From the NCBI GenBank assembly GCA_022266195.1, contig WHVY01000008.1:3223501-3287500 (forward strand): a stretch of 64,000 nt of DNA, read 5' to 3'. The DNA is from Tetranychus cinnabarinus. Taxonomy: Eukaryota > Arthropoda > Arachnida > Trombidiformes > Tetranychidae. The position numbers and the translations under genes are program-made. The notes below the pieces were generated by a model that did not search any database, was not told where the DNA came from, and saw nothing but the letters and a program-made list of their open reading frames with translations. Below, in pieces: positions 1 through 12,335 of this stretch (position 1 is the first letter of the stretch; every line of letters starts with the position of its first letter).

Positions 1-700
1 AGAGTTTTGAGAATCGGTGAAACTGCAAATCCACTGAAGATCAAAATTATTCCAGTTTTTAGTTCACCAATAACTGTAAAGATCAGAAATTAAAATTGTA
101 AATTCGTCTTAAATATTGAAGCAAAGATTTATAATTACCATCGTCACTTTTTGAAGATAAAATCAGTGTGGTGTAAAGAAGTAATGTTATTATTCCAATA
201 TAAACACAGGTGTAGCTTGAAGATTCATCATCTGATTGTAGAAGGTTGAAAACTTGTATAAAAATAATAATACAATTTATCTCCTGAGTCAATGCACCAG
301 AATGGATTATTGCTTCTTTCAATGTGTAATACTGTAAGTTAACTAAATATGGGTGAGTAAAATGAAGAGAAATTGTAAGTTAATCAATGTCATCCGTTGA
401 GAACAATTTAATCTAAAGTTAAAAGTGATTTTGAAACTTTTCAACCAACCGTTTTTACGAAGATCCTGTAGAAATGTCGGTGGAATGTAATTGTCTGGAT
501 AAATTTGAGGTTCGTAAAGTCCTTTCTTCCAGCCAGTTTCACCTCCTTGATTTGATTCTAAAGAAAAAGTAAACCAAACTTCGATTGTCTATCAAATAGT
601 TCAACTCAAGAAAAGTATTCAGATGATAGAGATTATGGATAAATAATTATAATGGAGATAACAACTTACCTTTTGACAGAATCATGCTGAAAATCACCAT
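1..700 (-). CDS. PIGC: PIGC, subunit of GPI-GlcNAc transferase (partial, 5' part)
   Basis: Subunit C (yeast Gpi2) of the ER-membrane complex that transfers GlcNAc to phosphatidylinositol, the first step of GPI-anchor synthesis. Four exons are readable on the minus strand: 700-670, 557-450, 342-139 and 73-1; the gene continues off the left edge. Splice phases agree throughout (1, 1, 1) and joined exons give about 139 residues. Exon 2 encodes LYEPQIYPDNYIPPTF followed by LRKN, matching the family pattern LYE-PDNY-FL-LRKN. Exon 3 carries a hydrophobic membrane segment. Exon 4 encodes SGFAVSPILKTL, like the conserved GFSPVLKTL segment. The start at 700 is chosen because a TAA stop lies in frame directly upstream. 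Another ATG at 746 opens a different frame (see findings). The family is about 300 residues, so roughly half is here. Identification rests on remembered family sequence. Confidence 0.9.
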
Positions 701-1191
701 TTAAGCAGCAAACACACCAGAAATAAATAAACCCAAATGTTTTCATTTAAAAAACCGGTAACAGCTGATTTTTTCCTCCCTTTCTTTCTTTCTTTCTTTC
801 TTTCCTTTTTCTTGTTCCCTATTTTGATATTAAAAGCAGACCCTTCCAACAAAAAAAAGGTAGGAAGTTGTATTTTGTTTTAATTACTTCAAATATTTAA
901 TTAATTTATTTTTTTTGTATTTAAGTGCTTAGTTTTACATTATTTATTCAGTACTGTGCATTTAGCTCCACAATTATTAACGTTTTTCATCTATCCATCT
1001 TTATCATCAGGCCTAACTTAATGCTCGTTTTTTGGATGATGAAATAGTGTCTTTTGGCCCATCTTATCAAGCTTATATTTATTTGTTTTTTGGTTTAATT
1101 GGGCCATTTTAACTGCTTGTCTATCAACAAAACATCCTCTATACCATTGAGTTAAGTTATCTATCTATTGAATTACACATGTTCAGCTGAA
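701..1191. promoter_or_regulatory. Shared intergenic region between divergent PIGC and ERCC6
   Basis: The start codons of PIGC (minus, 700) and ERCC6 (plus, 1192) are only 491 bp apart, so the two genes probably share a bidirectional promoter. No TATA box is obvious for either. A GT donor-like site follows position 860 (AAAAG/GTAGG) and an AG acceptor-like site ends at 1186, so a 5' UTR intron of ERCC6 is possible. This is inference; no transcript evidence is available. Confidence 0.5.
779..806. repeat. (TTTC)n microsatellite
   Basis: About six tandem TTTC units within a pyrimidine-rich tract in the PIGC-ERCC6 intergenic region. Seen directly in the sequence. Confidence 0.85.
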
Positions 1192-4100
1192 ATGCCTGCC
1201 AACGAGGAACCATCTGATGCTCTTGATACATCATTGTATGCTCCAGTATCAATAGATTCACAAAGTGATCTACCCGATTCTTTTGACAAAACTGATGATG
1301 GTGATGTTGAAGATGAAGAGTTGCATGATGATGAGAATGAAGAATCAGATGCGGAAAGTACAACTGAAGATCAACCTCAAAGGGGTCCGATCAAATTGCA
1401 CATTGATATGTCATCAATACCTTGTATTCCTACTGATCAACAGTTTTCTGAGTTACAAGAGCTTGGTGTTGTAGCTTATGAGCAGCAATCTTACGAGAAA
1501 GGAGTTTTAAAACAAGTTGATGATGTTATCAATAATCAGGTGACTAGAGCTGGAGCTGATATTCATAAGAAAAGAATCGCGGCCATTCTTTCATTTGAAA
1601 ATGAACCCTCTCCTGATGACTCTGAAAGAGAAAGTTTTGATTATCAAAACCAACAACCTTCGACATCCGCATTTGGGTGTACTGAGAATGCTTTTAACAT
1701 TGCCAGTACCAAAAGTCAAGAGGTTGTTCAAAAAGTCCATGACTTCCATGCGAGCCGTCAACATAATCCTGATGATGACTATGATGACGATGGTGATGAA
1801 GATGTTTCAAAGACCAGACATAAATCTTTTCAGAGAACAGAAGATAATGACGAATACATCCCATCAGAAGAAGAAAGGGAAGAATACGAGGACGAAGAAT
1901 TTGAAAATGAAAAGAAAAGGAGGAAAGCTGAAAAAAAGGAATTACTTCACAAGAAAATGAAACTCGATTCTGGTCCAGAAAAAGTGACAAAGAAAAAGAT
2001 AATCGATGATGGTGATGAAGCTGCCTATCAAAAAAGAATGAGGTGAATTTTGGTTAAATTAAATTAAAGAAACAATCTGAATTTAATAAATTTTATTCTT
2101 TTCCAGATATGTCAAATTGAATGCTCAGCAAGAAGCAAGTTCAGGAGAGGTCGACGTTTATCAAGATTTTCACATTATTGGTGATGATTACAAAGTACCT
2201 CTTCATATATGGTCAAAACTGTACAAGTAAGCTCGAAAATTAAGATGAATTTAACTTAAATTTTAATTTTGAATTTTATTGTTGAATTTTAATTTAGTTA
2301 TCAACAAAGAGGAGTTCAATGGTTGTGGGAATTGCATCAACTCGGTTGTGGCGGAATTTTGGGCGATGAAATGGGTTTGGGTAAAACTATCCAAGTAATT
2401 GCTTTTCTTGCAGGCCTCAGTGTTAGTGAGGTATCAAATTTTCGAGACGAGTAAGTACATAAAATACATCTAAGAACTCTCTGTTTTGTTTGAAAAAGTT
2501 GATTTCTGGTTCTTTTTTTTCTGCATTAGTTATTGTATTATAATTTATAAATTACTGGTAGTTATTCAAATTCTTGCCAATATCTCACAATTTTCTGTTT
2601 AATTTCATACTTTCTAGGAGGAAAAAATTGGGTCCAGTAATTTTAGTCACTCCAGCTACTGTAATGCAACAGTGGGTTTCTGAATTCCATGCTTGGTGGC
2701 CATTTTTTAGAGTTGCTATTTTACACCACACAGGATCATATATCGGGAAAAAGGTAAAATTTCGCTCTTAATAATAAATAATCTAATCAAATTGGTTTGC
2801 AATAGTTGATATTAATATTCTTTTCTTTTTTTCTCATTCAGAAAAATCTTATTCGATTGATTAATAGGTCTAATGGCATATTAATAACTTCTTATTGTAG
2901 CATTGTTGCTTATCAGGACTTTTTATACGACTTTGATTGGCACTATGTTATTCTTGATGAAGGGCATAAGATACGAAATCCCGACGCTCAGACAACAATT
3001 GCATGTAAAAGGGTAAATTGATTACAAAAAGTAGTTGATAAATTTAAAATTACAAAAATATCCTTAAATTTAGTTCCGAACCCCACATCGTATTATTCTC
3101 TCTGGTTCTCCTATCCAAAATAACCTCAAAGAACTTTGGTCACTTTTTGATTTCATCTACCCTGGCAAACTCGGAACCTTGCCAGTTTTCATGGAAAAAT
3201 TTTCAGTTCCAATAACTCAAGGAGGTTATGCTAATGCCTCTCAGATTCAGGTAAACTTTGATTTTTTATCTTTCTCATATCAATCATTGTTAATAAATCA
3301 TTTTTTATCTTTGACTCATATTAGGTTGAAATTGCCTACCGATGTGCCACCGTTCTTCGAGATGCGATTAAGCCGTATCTTTTACGTCGAGTCAAAGATG
3401 AAGTTCAAATGGCACTCAATTTGCCTAGCAAAAATGAACAAGTTTTATTTTGTCGATTAACTGATGAACAGCGTGATGTTTACAAAGGTTATTTAGAGTC
3501 CAATACAATTCGTGATATTTTTAAGGGAAAAACACAAATATTTGTTGGCCTTATTAATTTAAGAAAAATATGTAACCATCCCGACCTGTTCACTAATGGT
3601 CCAAAAGAAGAAACTGGTGATATTAAAGATACCTTTGGTTACTATAAAAGATCGGGTAAAATGAAGGTTGTTGATGTTTTACTCAGCCTTTGGCACAAAC
3701 AAGGACACAAAGTTTTGTTATTTACTCAAGGAAAACAGGTAAGTTATCTGTTTCATCAAAATATTGAATTATTTAATCATATTTGTTTCCAAATTTTGTT
3801 GACACAGATGATGGCTATCCTAGAAATTTTCCTACGATATCGTGAATACGCTTATCTTACAATGGATGGGAGTTCACCTATAGGATCTCGTCAACAAACT
3901 GTTAAAGAATTTAACTCCGTAAGTTTTAAAAAGTTCTTGATCTTTATCGAAAATGAAAAATGCTCAATGATTATATTTTTTTGTCTATTTTTCAGAATCC
4001 CAATATCTTTGTTTTCCTATTGACTACTAAAGTGGGTGGCGTAGGTTTAAACTTGATTGGAGCAAATCGTGTCTTAATTTATGATCCTGATTGGAATCCA

Positions 4101-5533
4101 ACAACTGATATGCAAGCTCGAGAAAGAGCTTGGAGAATAGGTCAAGATAAACAAGTAACCATCTATCGGTTAGTTAATTTGTTTATTTTTTTTGCAAATT
4201 GATGCTGAAATCTAATCGAATCTAATTTGATCACAGGTTATTGACAGCAGGAACAGTGGAAGAAAAAATTTACCACCGACAAGTTTTCAAACAATATTTA
4301 ACAAACCGTGTTCTCAAAGATCCCAAACAACAAAGATTTTTCAAAACAAATAATTTACACGAATTGTTTACACTTGGAAATGATTCATCAGCAACGGAAT
4401 CAAGTGCTCTGTTTGCAGGAACAGGATCTAAAGTTAACATAAACAAATCTGCCAAAAACGCCACCAAAAAGGACAAATCGAGTAAAAAATCTCAAATTCT
4501 ACCTCCAGATAAGATTACACTGCCTCCTGAAAAGATAAAAGAGTTACACGAAAGGGCTAAAAAGCTTAGTCAAATGATTGGTCAAAAGTTTGCTAACAAC
4601 AGTTCATCTAATTCATCTAACTCATCTGAATTTAAATCATTAATAAGTACAAGTGATAGTCAACTCATCCGAGATTCAACTAATCATCTTAAAAATAAAT
4701 CAGCTAATTCATCTGCCTCATCATCATCTTATAATAAACATAACCATGATTCAAACTCGATACCAACCAAAAATGCAAGTAAATCAAAGAAACACAAAGG
4801 AACAATTTTTGAAGGCAAACGAATCAAATATCTTGTTAAAAGTGATACATATAATCCGGTAAAAGATGAAAAATCAGAAGGTGATGCTGATTTGAATAAG
4901 CAACAAGATGATTATGTGCTTAAAAAGTTATTTAAAAAATCAAATATGCACAGTGCGTTACAGCATGATGTTATTGAGGGTAAAACCAATTCTGATTTCA
5001 TTTTAATTGAAAGTGAAGCAGATAAAGTTGCCAATGAAGCAATTAAAGCCTTACGCCGATCTCGACAAATGTGTTTTGCTCCATCACTCGGAATACCAAC
5101 TTGGACTGGAAGCAGTTCAACACTTCCTACAGCCAGTAGATTTGGTAAAGGACGCCGAGATCGTTTACCTGGAGCTGCTAGTGGATCTAGTGATTCTGCT
5201 CCATCAAGTGCTTCAATTATACAATCAATCAGAGAGCGAAATAAATTTCAAACTCCCGAAGAGAATGAAGAAGATGATAATGCTCGGCCGACCCCTGCAA
5301 CATCTACGATTTCATCTGAACATAATGAACTGCTCAATGATATAAGAAATTTTATTGCCTTCCAAGCTAATGTTGACGGTGAAGCTACAACTCAAGAGAT
5401 TTTAGAGAAATTCAAGGATAGGATTCCAGCTCAACTAACGCCCATATTTAAGTCACTTCTTTGGAAGATCAGTGATTTTCATCGTAGATCTGATGGTGCC
5501 GGTGTTTGGAAAATCAAAGGAGAATTTAGATAA
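1192..5533 (+). CDS. ERCC6: ERCC6 / Cockayne syndrome B SWI2/SNF2 DNA-dependent ATPase
   Basis: Nuclear ATPase that works at stalled RNA polymerase II in transcription-coupled nucleotide excision repair. Ten exons: 1192-2042, 2107-2226, 2298-2450, 2618-2753, 2842-3012, 3074-3250, 3325-3738, 3808-3918, 3996-4168 and 4237-5533. Together they encode 1200 residues with no frame break (human CSB is about 1490). In order: an acidic N-terminal region with a segment like LGVxxYxQxxxEKGVLxQVD; the helicase core with Walker A DEMGLGKT (347-354), DEGH box (459-462), SGSPIQNNL, and motif VI QARERAWRIGQ (751-761); a Ser/Asn-rich linker; and a C-terminal winged-helix/ubiquitin-binding region (about 1134-1200, RNFIAFQA to WKIKGEFR) typical of CSB, which separates it from other SNF2 proteins. 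The start is the first ATG before the conserved N-terminal region; the upstream ATG at 1179 meets a stop within a few codons. All catalytic motifs are intact. Confidence 0.96.
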
Positions 5534-5754
5534 TTTCAGAAACAACCTGAAATTAATCTAACAACAATAGCTTTCATCTTGTTAATTCACTAATATGCAT
5601 TTCATTTTCTTGCTTTTACAATTTTCTTTTCGACTCATCAACCATTTTTTATCGACATTTTGTATTCATGTTTCTGTGTTCTGGAATTCTCATTCAAATG
5701 TTTTCTATTTTGTTAAAATGATTTCAAAGTTTGATTTTTTCGCATCCTTCTTGT

Positions 5755-5823
5755 AATAAATAAGATTTCAATTTTAATTGTCAATATTAAATTGTAAATC
5801 TTTTTGCTGTACTCTTTAATAAA
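5755..5823 (+). terminator. ERCC6 polyadenylation signals
   Basis: Two AATAAA hexamers, at 5755-5760 and 5818-5823, lie 222 and 285 bp after the ERCC6 stop codon. They are in the expected place for 3' end formation; which is used cannot be told from sequence. Confidence 0.6.
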
Positions 5824-7450
5824 GACCTTGGATCAATGACACTGGAAAGAGACCAAAAAAATCTAATTTACATATTTTTATCAAATATTTACTGTATAAC
5901 TGAACTTTTATATTAGTTAAATTTAGCTTGTTTTGCTAAATTTACATCTTGGTTATGAACAGCTTATGATTTAATATTGATACTCTGAAATATTCATGGA
6001 ATTCCATTCATTTTATGGATAATGTTTTAGGCTTTTAGTGCGAGAAACTCCGATATTAAATTGGTCTAATTCACAAGAATTTGAAGTGTCGAGTGAATCA
6101 GTTTGTATATTTTATTGCATTGATTTTACTCGATTGTTTATATTTGATATTATTGAACGTTTTACAATTATTTTTAGTGATTCTCGTTTTCATTATTGGG
6201 TTCAATCTGATTTCCAAGATTTTTCAACAATCGTTTATTGATTTTGGATAAAACATCTCTTGAAAACTTTTATTTTAAAGGTTAAGACAAGTGTATGACA
6301 CTGGTTGACGTTGATGAACAAGATTCCCAAGGATTAAGAGTTGAAATTAAAAAAAGACCAAATTTTTACTTTTCGTGAGTCCAAATAAGTCTGGTTAACC
6401 AGAAATCTTATATTTTTTATCTTCATTATCTTTGGCCATACACCAAATTTTATGATGGTGGTGATGATACTAGTAATGTTGACGAGCTTTGCTACTGTAT
6501 TTTTAAGTTGTAATTTGATGACATTTCATGACTTTACTTGACAAATTTTTCCGAACATAAAATTGATTACTAACTCATGTATTTTAACCAACGAATGAGT
6601 GAACTAATGAAGAGATGTTACATTTAATCTCACAGATTTCTTTCCGAAACTCAATCAAATTTCATGCAACAGTTATCTTTAACGGAAGAACATCAATGTT
6701 TAGAATGACATCAAAATCAAAAGGTGCGCAATTTACAGATATTTATTAGTAAACTATAGCACTATTATATTCAAAAAACAAAGGTTTTCATAAAAATAGG
6801 TGAAAAACATAAGAAAGGCTCATGTCAGTTCAAGATTAACGCAAAAACCTCATAATTGATTGATGTTGAAGGCAGTTTCCAACGTGACATGTTTCCCATC
6901 CAAAACCAAAACATAGTCTTGTTTTCCTTCTCATTTTCATTTTGCTCTTCTTCAGCTGATGACATCCCAAACATTTTTAGAGCAAATATGCAACAAAATT
7001 AAACCTTCAAACAATAATACATGTATTTTAAATATAAAATTAGTGAATTTTGAATCATAACCGTAAAACGTGAATTGGTGGCTCCTTTTGTTTTGTTTGT
7101 TTACCTGGAGATTTACAACCCGTTTCTTTTGTGTGTAGTGTGTATTATCACTTGTGTACATTTATTTATGCTCAATCTAATCATAATATCATTTGATTGA
7201 ACAATTTTATTTTGGTCATCCTTCACAATGCATGAATGACATCCTGACCAAAGATTAAGGTAATCTACTCTTTGATCCTGACTTAGTGAGTGATCTTTCA
7301 CCTACATCGATATCAATTGGATTTATTCAATAATTTGATTTTACTCATAGCTTTTGCTTGGGCCTTACTTATATTTTCTTTCTTTATTTCGTTTCAGTTA
7401 CACTGCAATTGTTCTCATCAATAAATCTAATATTAAATATATTCTTGAAG
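5824..7450. other. Intergenic region, ERCC6 to TMEM222
   Basis: AT-rich spacer that also contains the TMEM222 5' UTR near its right end. Short open frames here (for example 6038-6241 plus, 6952-7301 minus) resemble no family I know. The one distinct structure is a perfect 10-bp inverted repeat with a 7-base loop at 5918-5944 (see findings). Confidence 0.6.
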
Positions 7451-8180
7451 ATGTCTATTGACATTAAAAGAAACCGATACCCTTTCTGTATAGTCTGGAC
7501 ACCAATTCCCATATTAACGTAAGTTTACTTCATCTTTAAAATTTGACTTTTGTCTTACCTGGTGCCTTTTAATTTCAATTTCAGATGGCTTTTCCCCTTT
7601 ATTGGTCATATGGGTATAACCACAAGTCAAGGTATAATCAAAGATTTCGCCATGTCCCATACAATCTCGGTAATGTAGCTCATTTTACCAAGACGTTTCA
7701 GTCGATCAGCTGTTCCAGGATAATTTATTAATGTCATGTTTCTCCTTTATTCAATGCCAGACGGATAATATGGCTTTTGGTAATCCTACAAGATATTTAC
7801 AACTTGACCCTCATTTGGTTGATGGTGATAAGGATGCCTGGGATCAAGCAACATCTCATGCATGTGAGGTTTACTCTCAAAGAACGGTGAGTGAATATTG
7901 GTGTGCAATCACCCAAAAGTGTTTTTCTATTACAATGTAACTGAAAATCTCGTTTCTTTACTCTTAGCATAACTTAATTTTGGATAATTGTCATTCTCAT
8001 GTTGCCCTCGCACTATCAACTATGCGCTACAATGGACGTGATTCTTGGAATATGGTTATTCTCGCGGCTTGGATGTTTTTCTGTGGAAAATATGTCAATT
8101 TATTGGGTTTCGTCAAAACCTGGTTACCGTTTTTGACAATGGTTCTTGTAATCCTTGCTTTTATCTTTCTCATTCCATGA
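7451..8180 (+). CDS. TMEM222: TMEM222 family membrane protein
   Basis: Small multi-pass membrane protein of the TMEM222/DUF778 family; the molecular function is not established. Four exons, 7451-7518, 7585-7669, 7761-7886 and 7968-8180, encode 163 residues, typical of the family core. Conserved family segments appear in order: RYPFCIVWTPIPILTW, LFPFIGHMGI, DNMAFGNPTRYLQLDP, then HNLILDNCHSHVALAL and MRYNG. Two hydrophobic segments close the protein, the second containing FVKTWLPF. All three splice joins keep frame. The start is the first ATG before the conserved block; the N-terminus is shorter than in vertebrate members. An AATAAA at 8487-8492 is the likely polyadenylation signal. Neighbours are unrelated. 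Confidence 0.95.
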
Positions 8181-8486
8181 TTGTGGAAACCGCGCATCTT
8201 TGATCCATAAACAAAATCAAGAATATTTTTATCGGTTACTCTACTTGCTATTTCTAATTAAAAATTTATCATGGGAGCAGTTTTAACGATATTTGTTAAT
8301 TCATGCATTCTCACTAAATACTTAACCTGTAAATTCAAATTTAAATATGACAATTGTATAAATTGCTTAAAATGCTGAATTTTATCAGGCTTTTAGCTGT
8401 AAATAATTAAGTAAAGATTATTACCTAATCAATTTACAGTTATTTCGTTTTCCTTTTTTATAATGATGTGATTCAATGTAATGGAC

Positions 8487-8492
8487 AATAAA
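8487..8492 (+). terminator. TMEM222 polyadenylation signal
   Basis: AATAAA about 307 bp downstream of the TMEM222 stop, in a plausible position. Confidence 0.5.
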
Positions 8493-9270
8493 ACAAGCAA
8501 GAAGGACCAAAAATCAAAGGAGTATCAAATACTTCTAATTTAAATGATCAACGCAACATATCGATTAAATTGTGACAGCACTCAATCTTTACTCAGGTGA
8601 TTCAAATTTTTATTTTTTCGATGATAATTTTGGTCTCTAATATATATTTTAATTTCTGTTGTCTTTTTTTCCGGCCTGATAATTGAGCTTCTTGAATTTG
8701 CTAGAATAAAGTTAAAACAACTGATTGTCCGAATAATGGATCGAAATCAAGGAACGCAACATTAACGTAAAATACACCTCATAAGTGGATTGATTGAGCC
8801 TCAGGATATGCATTTGGCATCAATCCAGCTTCTTACTTTGATCAAACTATCACTTCATCAAATTTTCTCACTTTCTATCTCATTATCAGAAATCTTTTTG
8901 TTCGCTGTTCGGTCTGAAGCTCCAGGGAACAAAATTTAAGAATAAAAACTGGTTCATTAAAGAAAATTTGAAACTTAATCTTTCAATTTTTCTCCTTTTA
9001 TTGCTTCTTGGGTCATCTGTCAAATATCCTCTTCCTACAAAGTCAGTCTAATAACTTCCGTAATCAAATGAACATAGTTTAACGCGATTGAACAAATAAA
9101 TTGGAATCTTTTGGGTTGACTTTGAAATCACATCTTAACTTGAAAAAAATGATTCAATTTACATCTCTACAAACTTTACAACATACGCGCCATTGCCATT
9201 AAATTTAAAAAATGTTCAAATTTTAAGGATCGAAAGAAAATTATTAAACAAGAAATGCCAGTTAATATAA
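8493..9270. other. Intergenic spacer
   Basis: AT-rich spacer between the convergent 3' ends of TMEM222 and the glycine-rich gene. I see no gene, repeat array or RNA structure in it. Confidence 0.5.
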
Positions 9271-9276
9271 TTTATT
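9271..9276 (-). terminator. Polyadenylation signal of the glycine-rich secreted protein gene
   Basis: On the minus strand this reads AATAAA, 265 bp downstream of the stop of the gene at 9541-10119. No closer canonical hexamer was noticed. Confidence 0.4.
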
Positions 9277-9540
9277 TTAATTTAATGACTACGAACTGGA
9301 TGTAAATCATAATAAATAACGATGATTGTGACATTGTTTAAATAATGATTGATGTTGATGAAAGGTTGCACTCCAATGATGATGGTGATGACGATGAAGA
9401 TGATGGAGAGTAATAATAATTTACTAAGCTTCAAACAAAGTTTCCATTGATCCAGGAAGCAATATAAAAAGATTCAGTCAAAAAAAGAGCGAAGGAGTGA
9501 AATAACAATATCAAATTAATTATTTTAAGACCTTAACAGC

Positions 9541-10119
9541 TTAGATTTGATGATCAAGAGGAGCAACATGACCGTATTGAAGACCAGGGTGAACGGCGAA
9601 AAGGTGCATACCACCCATACCACCCATACCTCCGTGACCTCCGTGACGCTTTTGCTTGGCCAAACCGGCTCCAATGGCAGCACCAACAGCAGCAGTACCG
9701 TAAGCACCTCCAAGGAAAAGAAGTGGTGGAGCTAATTTTCCAAGAAGTTTGTCTGGGATGTAAGGAATATGGCCGGCCTCAACAATGAAACCAAAGCACA
9801 TGATGGTGACAGCAACAATAACCTAAAATGGTGGATAAATGGAAGCTGATTAGATTCAGTTGTTCAGATACATTTTTACACACGAGTGGAAATTGTTCAA
9901 ATTTTAATAATTTTCATCTTTTAAAAGCTGCTAACATGTAAAATCATGCAAACAAATCACTATAACTCTATCGTAATCCATCTTGGTTATATTGACAATA
10001 TGCTTTGCCAATCTATACACAGATTGGAAGAGCAAAACTAAGGTAAATAATTTGATTGAGAAACAGTAACACAGTCACATGAATTGGTCAACAGAATATG
10101 AACTTACCAAGAAACGCAT
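9541..10119 (-). CDS. Small glycine/histidine/methionine-rich secreted protein
   Basis: Unrecognised protein of 97 residues from two exons, 10119-10108 (only MRFL) and 9822-9541. The intron is phase 0 with clean GT..AG ends. Residues 1-20 form a signal peptide (MRFLVIVAVTIMCFGFIVEA). Mature regions: a proline-containing start (HIPYIPDKLLGKL), a hydrophobic Gly/Ala stretch at about 34-58 with small residues spaced like a glycine zipper, a basic KQKR, and a short Gly-Gly-Met/His repeat, then a His-containing tail. A TATA box lies upstream. A signal peptide behind a tiny first exon is common in arthropod cuticle and secreted effector genes. Cuticular/structural protein or glycine-rich antimicrobial peptide are both possible; nothing decides it. 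No cysteine is left in the mature part. Confidence 0.8.
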
Positions 10120-10225
10120 GTTGAGATTATTAGGTTGTGAGGTAAGACACAAAAGGTAAATATTATTTAGTGTTGAAGCGACTAACTGATTAACAAGAAC
10201 AGATTTTCTTTTGATGACCTCTTCG

Positions 10226-10233
10226 CTTTTATA
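10226..10233 (-). promoter_or_regulatory. TATA box of the glycine-rich secreted protein gene
   Basis: Minus strand reads TATAAAAG, 107-114 bp upstream of the ATG at 10119. A start site about 30 bp downstream would give a 5' UTR of roughly 80-85 nt. Confidence 0.6.
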
Positions 10234-10239
10234 CACAAT

Positions 10240-12160
10240 TTTTTGATGGGAAGATCAAACATTTCGAAGGCTGTTCTTCGATTGATAATAATTAATTCAG
10301 ATGATGAAGAGGTGAATAAGACAGCAGAAACGGTTAAACTTGTTTGGCTTATTAACCCATCTTATTGAGGGAAGGTGAAAGGCTAAAAGAGGAGAAAGCA
10401 TAATTGGCATAAACAAACGGTATAAAGAAGCTAAAGGCGGGAAGAGAAAGTGATATTAAAAAGGTGAAAGTAAAATAAAAACGGAAATCAGGATTAAACT
10501 CGGTTAAATTGTTGTTGTTTTCATGTTGATCATCATTTTGTTAATATACAAATCAAGATTGTTAATTATTTCCTAGCGGCAACAGTTTTCGATCGTCAGG
10601 TCAATTTGTAACCATGTATGCTGCTGAATAATCATGTTTTTTTGCTTGCTGGTTGCATTCATCTTTTCATGATTAGCTTCGATTCCCCTTTTTCACATTA
10701 TTTCAACTATTAAATGTAAATATCTTTTTTTATGCCAAAACGATTCAAATTATAATCAACCATTAAATGTATTTTAATCAATATTAACAAACACACCAAA
10801 GACCAGCAAACATTAGTCAACTGACCTTCACTTCCATTAATTGACCAGTTCTGATGTAATTCAGTGTGTAATATATTGAGGGTGAAGTTGAAAAACATGA
10901 TGACAATTAAGGCTGATTGATATTTTAATTAAAATGTCACGAGTTAATCACAAGGTTAAAGGTGTATCTTGGGGCGTAATCATTTAATGTCATCAATGTT
11001 GACTGAAGATGATAAATATGTTAACATCACCAATCAGTATAATCTGTATGGACCCAATCCATTTGAAATGAAAACCACCAAATACGTTATTCGTCCAAAA
11101 ATGATCCTTTTTTTCGAGGCCAAACATCTTTTTAATGTTCATTTAAATGTAAAATTCAAAGAATCAGCTTCACCTTATTTCTGAATGCAGGTACGCAAAG
11201 CGGAAGAGAATCATGATTGTAATATTAATACACTTGATGACGATCTTATCCAAAAGTCAATCATGCAATTTTGTTCATCTAAATCATTTGATTATCCAAG
11301 CCACCAATTTACCAGTCAGTCCGGACATTAATGCTGATATCGACATGACCACAATACGAGTAAGATTAAAGGTGTAAAACGCAAATCTGCTAATGAATGT
11401 TTCTCTTGATTTGATTGATAAGCATTGGTAAGATTCAACGGGTGAAATGATGAGAAGCTCGATCATGAAATAGATCCATTAACAATTCAACTGATGAATA
11501 ATGAATGCGGTGAATCCTCTGAGTAATCAGTTAAATAGACAGTTGCTCCAAGGACTTCATCACAATACCATCACGGGCAAAAACCTGATGTCCATTAAAA
11601 CTGTCATTGCATTGGAATATTCATTATTAATTGTCCGGCTCTTCCAAACGAAAGCTAATTATCACCAATTAAATAATCATCATCTGGTTAACCTTCAATG
11701 GCAACTTGAATGTTGATGAGTTCAATGGCGTGATTAAAAAGTCTCCAGGTTACATCTTTCAAGTCATAAGTTCACTCTTGGCAATTCATGGGACTCCATC
11801 TTTGGAATGTTCACAATTAAATCTTGATATTCACATGGTTCTGTAATAAAGAAATTAACGAAAATAAATTAGAAATCATTAACAGAATCTTAGGGTTTGT
11901 TTTGGATGTAACGCATAAATCTCAGAAATCAATGGCCATGAGACAATTGGTACAATCTTAATCTCAGGCGATTAATTTTCACCGAGATTATATCAGCATC
12001 TTAGATTTGTCAGTTTAATTAATAATACTTTACATGAATGTGTACATACCTGGTTAATTTGAAATGGATAGCGTTAGGATTCCAGCAAAATCACCCGTTG
12101 ATAGGTAACTAAGGATTAAGAGAAAGGCGAGAAAAATAATCCTCAGTGACTCTGGTTCAC
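10240..12160. other. Intergenic region between the glycine-rich gene and the secreted cluster
   Basis: About 1.9 kb of AT-rich DNA. Open frames at 10969-11184 and 11501-11716 (plus) have no signal peptide, no family resemblance and no supporting splice signals, and I do not call them. Confidence 0.5.
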
Positions 12161-12168
12161 TCAAGGTC

Positions 12169-12207
12169 CATAAAAATCTCTCAGCGACTTAATTTAATCC
12201 GATCAGC
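12169..12207 (+). promoter_or_regulatory. Possible core promoter of secreted paralogue A
   Basis: CATAAAAA at 12169-12176 is followed by an initiator-like TCAGC at 12203-12207, about 35 bp downstream. Predicted 5' UTR is about 130 nt. A weak match; inference from spacing. Confidence 0.35.
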
Positions 12208-12335
12208 ACTTGAAATTCCCTTAATTAGTTTACTCACTTTACCAATTCCATTTCCAATACTCTTTGTTACCCATTGACCACTGATTGTTTCCTTTGGTTT
12301 AGTTCATTTCATCTTTAACCACCAGCTGGTCGAAA

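Noticed and set aside
1157..1990. Several overlapping open frames on both strands inside ERCC6 exon 1
   Set aside because: They are frame shadows of the acidic, GAT/GAA-rich coding exon and show only His/Met/Lys-rich low-complexity sequence.
10969..11716. Two plus-strand open frames of about 70 codons
   Set aside because: No signal peptide, no family resemblance and no splice or promoter support; expected by chance.
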